A program made the position numbers and the translations under genes. The notes beneath the pieces were generated by a model, which saw only the letters and a list, made by a program, of their open reading frames with translations, searched no databases and had not been told where the DNA came from. DNA of 64,000 nt from CATOSD01 sp965203135 (GTDB lineage Bacteria > Chloroflexota > Dehalococcoidia > Lucifugimonadales > CATOSD01). Shown piece after piece: positions 60,821 through 64,000 of the stretch. Position 1 is the stretch's first letter. Each line of letters begins with the position of its first letter. Where the stretch lies: assembly GCA_965203135.1 (NCBI GenBank), contig CBDBBO010000001.1:1984001-2048000 (forward strand), given 5' to 3'.

Positions 60821-62695
60821 TTAGCCGCCGCTGCCGTCGTTGCAGTTTCCGGTCCGGCACCAGACCTCTTCCCAGCGACCGAAGTTGTACACGTTGTCGC
60901 CGAAGTTCATGTGCCAGCCCTGCAGGTTGTTCCAGTGAGACATCGACTGGAACCAGTAGTAGCTGCGCTGCTCGACGCCGTCTTCAAGAAGCATGCGGTC
61001 GATCTGGCGGGTCAATTCGATACGCTTGGCGATGTCGATTTCCCTCGACTGTGCCGCGTAAAGCTCGTCGAACTTGGGGTTCTTGTAGCGAGAGTAGTTG
61101 ACCCTGTCGGTCTGCGTGGAGAGCCAGCGGGCCCAGTAGCCGTCCGGGTCGTCCAGCAGTGTAGAGCCAGGAGAGGTGAAGAGGTTGAATTCTCCAGAGT
61201 TGGCGACTTCACCAATCGTGGCGGTGTCCACCAGCCGGATGGTGATGTCGATGCCGGCCTTCTTCAGGTCGGCCTGGTTGGCGATGGCGCCGCGGTTGTA
61301 GAGCGGGCCGCGCCGCTGGATGAGCTCGAGCTCCAGTCCGTCCGCGAAGCCGGCCTCCGTCAGCAGTTCCTTGGCCTTCACGCGCCGTGCATCCATGTCG
61401 GTGCTGTAGCGCGGATCGGCTTCCAGTTCTGCCTTGGGAATTGCAAACGGCAGGTGCGGGCCGATGTGCGAACCCAGGTTACCCCAGCCTTCCACCGCCG
61501 CCTGGATGGTGGCGCGCTGGTCGATGGCGTAGAAGAACGCCTGCCGTACGCGCAAGTCATCGGTGGGCGGGTTGGCCAGGTTGAATGCTACGTTGTGCCA
61601 CGCATTGCGAGGCCCGACCAGAATGGTAATTCTGCTGTTGAGGTCGGGGCGGCTCTCAATGATGTCCGCCTCGCTCTTCTCCAGGTGGCGGGCGATTCCG
61701 CCCATCGTCAGGCGCTGGCCGCGGAAAGCGGCGAACATGGCCGAAAGGTCGGTGATGACCACGGACTGGTAGCCGTCCAGGTAGGGCAGCGGGCTCCCGT
61801 CTTCGCCGTTCTTCCAGTAGTCCATGCGGCGCTTGCCCACAAAGTCCACGCCCGGCGTCCAGCTGTCGACCTCATAAGGACCGGTCCCGACGAGGAACCC
61901 CGGCTCTTTGGCCAGGCCTTGGCGGAACTTGGTGACCTTGGCGATGGTCTCCTTCTGCATCATCTCGAAGCGTGCGCTGCCGATCGCGGTGAGGAAGGAA
62001 CCCTGCGCCACGTCGAAGTTCACTTCGAAGGTGTAGTCGTCCGTGCACTGCCAGTCTTCACGCATAGTCGGGAAAACGGCCTTGCGCGTGGACACGTCGG
62101 GGTTGTACCACCTCGAGAACGTGGCGTCCACGTCCTCACAGGAGAACTCGGTGCCGTCGTTCCAGGTCGCGTCGTCACGCAGATGGAAGATGTACTTCAG
62201 ACCGCCGTCCTGAGCCTCCCAGGACTCGGCCAGGTCGGGCGCGAGCTGGCCGACGGGATCGTCGCCCGCAGCCCTGATGTCGCGCGTAAGCAGGCCGTTA
62301 TAGATCGGCGCCAGCGGCTGCACCGCGATGTAGCTGCCCTCCCAGTGGAGGTCGAAGCCCGCAAAGGTCTCGTGCACCGCGTGGCTCAGGATGCCGCCGC
62401 GGTCGATACCCTTATCCATCATCATTGTGGTTGCAGGCGTTGCCGTAGGCTGAGTGTACGCTGGAACCGCCGTCGGCTGAGCTGCCGGGGCGGCCGCTGG
62501 CATGGCCGTGGCCTGCGGCTGTGCGGGCGCCGGCGCCGCTGGCATGGCCGTTGGCGGCGTGGTCGCCAGCTGCTGCTGCGACGTTGTCGGCGCTGCGTCT
62601 TCATCGTCGTCCGCGGACGTACAGGCGATGATGGCCATCGATAGGGCCGCCAGCGCCAGCACCGCGAACAGGACTAAGGGAAACTTCCTACTCAT
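60821..62695 (-). CDS. Dipeptide-type ABC transporter substrate-binding lipoprotein
   Basis: 624 residues. Lipobox ALSMAIIAC is followed by a low-complexity Ala/Pro/Thr linker (about residues 35-95, with AMPAAAPAAQPTAV), then SBP family 5 motifs: LAESWEAQDGGLKYIFHLRD, TWNDGTEFSCEDVDATFSRW, GTGPYEVDSW. It captures an unknown solute outside the cell. GGAGGAGG upstream supports the ATG at 62695. Confidence 0.92.
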   Translation of the reverse strand: MSRKFPLVLFAVLALAALSMAIIACTSADDDEDAAPTTSQQQLATTPPTAMPAAPAPAQPQATAMPAAAPAAQPTAVPAYTQPTATPATTMMMDKGIDRGGILSHAVHETFAGFDLHWEGSYIAVQPLAPIYNGLLTRDIRAAGDDPVGQLAPDLAESWEAQDGGLKYIFHLRDDATWNDGTEFSCEDVDATFSRWYNPDVSTRKAVFPTMREDWQCTDDYTFEVNFDVAQGSFLTAIGSARFEMMQKETIAKVTKFRQGLAKEPGFLVGTGPYEVDSWTPGVDFVGKRRMDYWKNGEDGSPLPYLDGYQSVVITDLSAMFAAFRGQRLTMGGIARHLEKSEADIIESRPDLNSRITILVGPRNAWHNVAFNLANPPTDDLRVRQAFFYAIDQRATIQAAVEGWGNLGSHIGPHLPFAIPKAELEADPRYSTDMDARRVKAKELLTEAGFADGLELELIQRRGPLYNRGAIANQADLKKAGIDITIRLVDTATIGEVANSGEFNLFTSPGSTLLDDPDGYWARWLSTQTDRVNYSRYKNPKFDELYAAQSREIDIAKRIELTRQIDRMLLEDGVEQRSYYWFQSMSHWNNLQGWHMNFGDNVYNFGRWEEVWCRTGNCNDGSGG

Positions 62696-62985
62696 AGGTG
62701 TTGACCTCCTCCATTTTTTGAGATTGGAGCTGCCTGTTGTCCAAGTGGCCGTCTACCGGCGGCCTGACAAAGTTCACGCAATTCTAAAAGCACAACCTCG
62801 AAAATGCAATAGTGGCACCCCGCATTTGGGCTTGTCTCACATATTGATACCGGAGCGAAGTGGCGAAGCGGCCCCCGCCGGACACCGGTACAATAGCCCT
62901 CACCAGGAACATTCGAAGACGTTGGCCGGGCGGCCCAACGGTAGTCCGATCCGTCGCCGAACGCCGGATCCCGCTCGGAAATGCG
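62696..62985. other. Intergenic region before the capA-like gene
   Basis: 290 nt. It holds the promoter for the binding protein and a small hairpin GCCGTCTACCGGCGGC near 62750. Nothing else recognised. Confidence 0.5.
62781..62809 (-). promoter_or_regulatory. Promoter of the binding-protein gene
   Basis: On the minus strand TTGCAT (62804-62809), 17-nt spacer, TAGAAT (62781-62786), about 85 nt before the ATG. Confidence 0.65.
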
Positions 62986-64000
62986 CTAGTCGAGCACGAT
63001 GCGCCCCACCACTCGGTCGCCTTCAGACTCGATGCGCAGCCTGGTACCGAACGACTCCGAAAGCTGCTGCACGTTCTCCAGAATTATCGCGCCCTCCTCG
63101 TGGTCCGAGAGCGTCGGGATGCCCCTCTGCGTGGGCGGCAAATCGTAACCCAAATCGACCGGGTGCAGATCCACGCTCAGCAACTCTCTACCGTCGAACC
63201 TGCACACCGGCACCACCGTCCGCCAGAACTGCGGGTCCCCCTCCATGCCCTTGTAGTTGCCTTCGTCGTCGTAGGCGAGCGACTCGTAAACGTCCGCCGG
63301 AGTTGCGGTAGGTGGCAGCTTGTGCTGCTCGTACACCTCGCTGCCGTAACGGTGCAACGTCGCGATGGTGAAGAAGAAGTTGCCCAGCGAGTAGAAGATG
63401 GGCTTGCCCTTGTATATCTCCACGCCTCTCAGCGTGTGCGGGCCGTGGCCCACGAACACGTCGGCCCCCGCGTCGATCCAGCGGTGCGCCATCGGTACGA
63501 TGAAGTCGGCGATGTCCTGCGTGTTCATGTCGCCGTTCTGCCCCTCGTGCGCGTGGATGGTGACCACCACGAAGTCCGAGCGGCGTTTGGCCTCGCCAAT
63601 CCAGTGGGCGATGTCCTCCAGATCGTCCTCTCTCGGCTGCGTGCGAACGCCGACGTTCTCCCCCTCCTTGAAGTTCAGGTTTACGAACTTGTAGGTGTCG
63701 GGCTGGTCGTTTCTCTGCCAGTCGCGCATCTTGCGCGTAACGGCGTCGGTCCCAAGCGTCACGTCGATGTTCTGGATCGCCTTGAGCTGCTCCTGTTCGA
63801 GCTCGTAGTGGGTAAGGAAGCGCATCGGGCTTATCCCCGGGCGGCCCCCCATGTCCGGCCGGCTGGCCGAAGCCTGGGCGCTGATCGAAAACGTGGAAGC
63901 GCAGGCCAGCAGGCCCACCCTTCCCACCGGCGTATCCAGGTAGCCGGGACTGCGCGCCTCGCCCAACGTCATGCCCGCCCCGGCGTACACGAGACCGCGG
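62986..64000 (-). CDS. CapA/PgsA-type poly-gamma-glutamate synthesis family protein, partial
   Basis: Frame runs off the right edge (RGL-VYAGAGMTLGEARSPGYL at the edge), so the N-terminus is missing; a GTG at 63990 is internal. Metallophosphatase-like CapA features: VVTIHAHEGQNGD (His), DVFVGHGPHTLRGVEIYKGK and PIFYSLGNFFF. CapA acts in capsule or polyglutamate export in some bacteria; many homologues have unknown roles. Confidence 0.9.
   Translation of the reverse strand, partial: RGLVYAGAGMTLGEARSPGYLDTPVGRVGLLACASTFSISAQASASRPDMGGRPGISPMRFLTHYELEQEQLKAIQNIDVTLGTDAVTRKMRDWQRNDQPDTYKFVNLNFKEGENVGVRTQPREDDLEDIAHWIGEAKRRSDFVVVTIHAHEGQNGDMNTQDIADFIVPMAHRWIDAGADVFVGHGPHTLRGVEIYKGKPIFYSLGNFFFTIATLHRYGSEVYEQHKLPPTATPADVYESLAYDDEGNYKGMEGDPQFWRTVVPVCRFDGRELLSVDLHPVDLGYDLPPTQRGIPTLSDHEEGAIILENVQQLSESFGTRLRIESEGDRVVGRIVLD

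Overview
The window is high-GC bacterial DNA. Its gene content suggests Chloroflexota, in the Dehalococcoidia/SAR202-like part of that phylum. The reasons are a caa3-type cytochrome oxidase operon together with many CaiB/BaiF CoA-transferases, acyl-CoA dehydrogenases, MmgE/PrpD proteins, HyuA/HyuB hydantoinases and dipeptide-type ABC importers. This placement is inferred from gene inventory; no rRNA is present. More than twenty copies of a short palindromic GC-rich repeat sit between genes and sometimes inside them.

Layout. 1-2264 (+): 3' end of thrS, then infC-rpmI-rplT; infC appears to use an ATA start codon. 2339-12655 (-): a terminal oxidase operon running ctaA, ctaB, ctaC (with fused cytochrome c), ctaD, ctaE, ctaF, ctaG, a small membrane protein and a SCO copper chaperone. 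It is interrupted between ctaG and the last two genes by a lower-GC insert carrying a PD-(D/E)XK-type protein and flanked by a duplicated ctaG 3' end. 12765-13291: tRNA-Lys and a cupin. 13397-16925 (-): a NikABC-like importer without ATPases, behind two 13-bp palindromes. 17270-23009: a mixed accessory stretch with an alpha/beta hydrolase, GNAT, HicBA, VOC protein, 2H phosphoesterase, DUF402 protein, a truncated VOC copy, a lower-GC lipoprotein pair and an orphan HigA.

23106-28156 (-): HyuB, HyuA and a 2-hydroxyacid dehydrogenase. 28347-40535: transglutaminase, VWA protein, SDR, phage-like HTH protein, CaiB, an IS5-family insertion, a crotonase, a 198-bp MITE-like insertion, acetyl-CoA synthetase and a CocE-type hydrolase. 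40657-50393: tRNA-Thr, MFS transporter, MmgE/PrpD, YHS protein and three acyl-CoA dehydrogenases. Two of these are near-identical paralogues that bracket a small accessory segment containing a frameshifted glycine-zipper gene.

50611-58187 (+) is the most coherent metabolic block: CaiB, CaiB, (HigBA on the other strand), MmgE/PrpD, an HMG-CoA-lyase-like protein, two MaoC-type hydratase subunits and a small unknown. These could activate an unsaturated di- or tricarboxylate to its CoA ester, hydrate it and cleave it. 58300-62695 (-) is a second dipeptide-type importer, also without ATPases. The window ends inside a capA-like gene. Overall the cell looks like an aerobic heterotroph that imports small organic solutes and degrades organic and acyl-CoA substrates with oxygen as electron acceptor.
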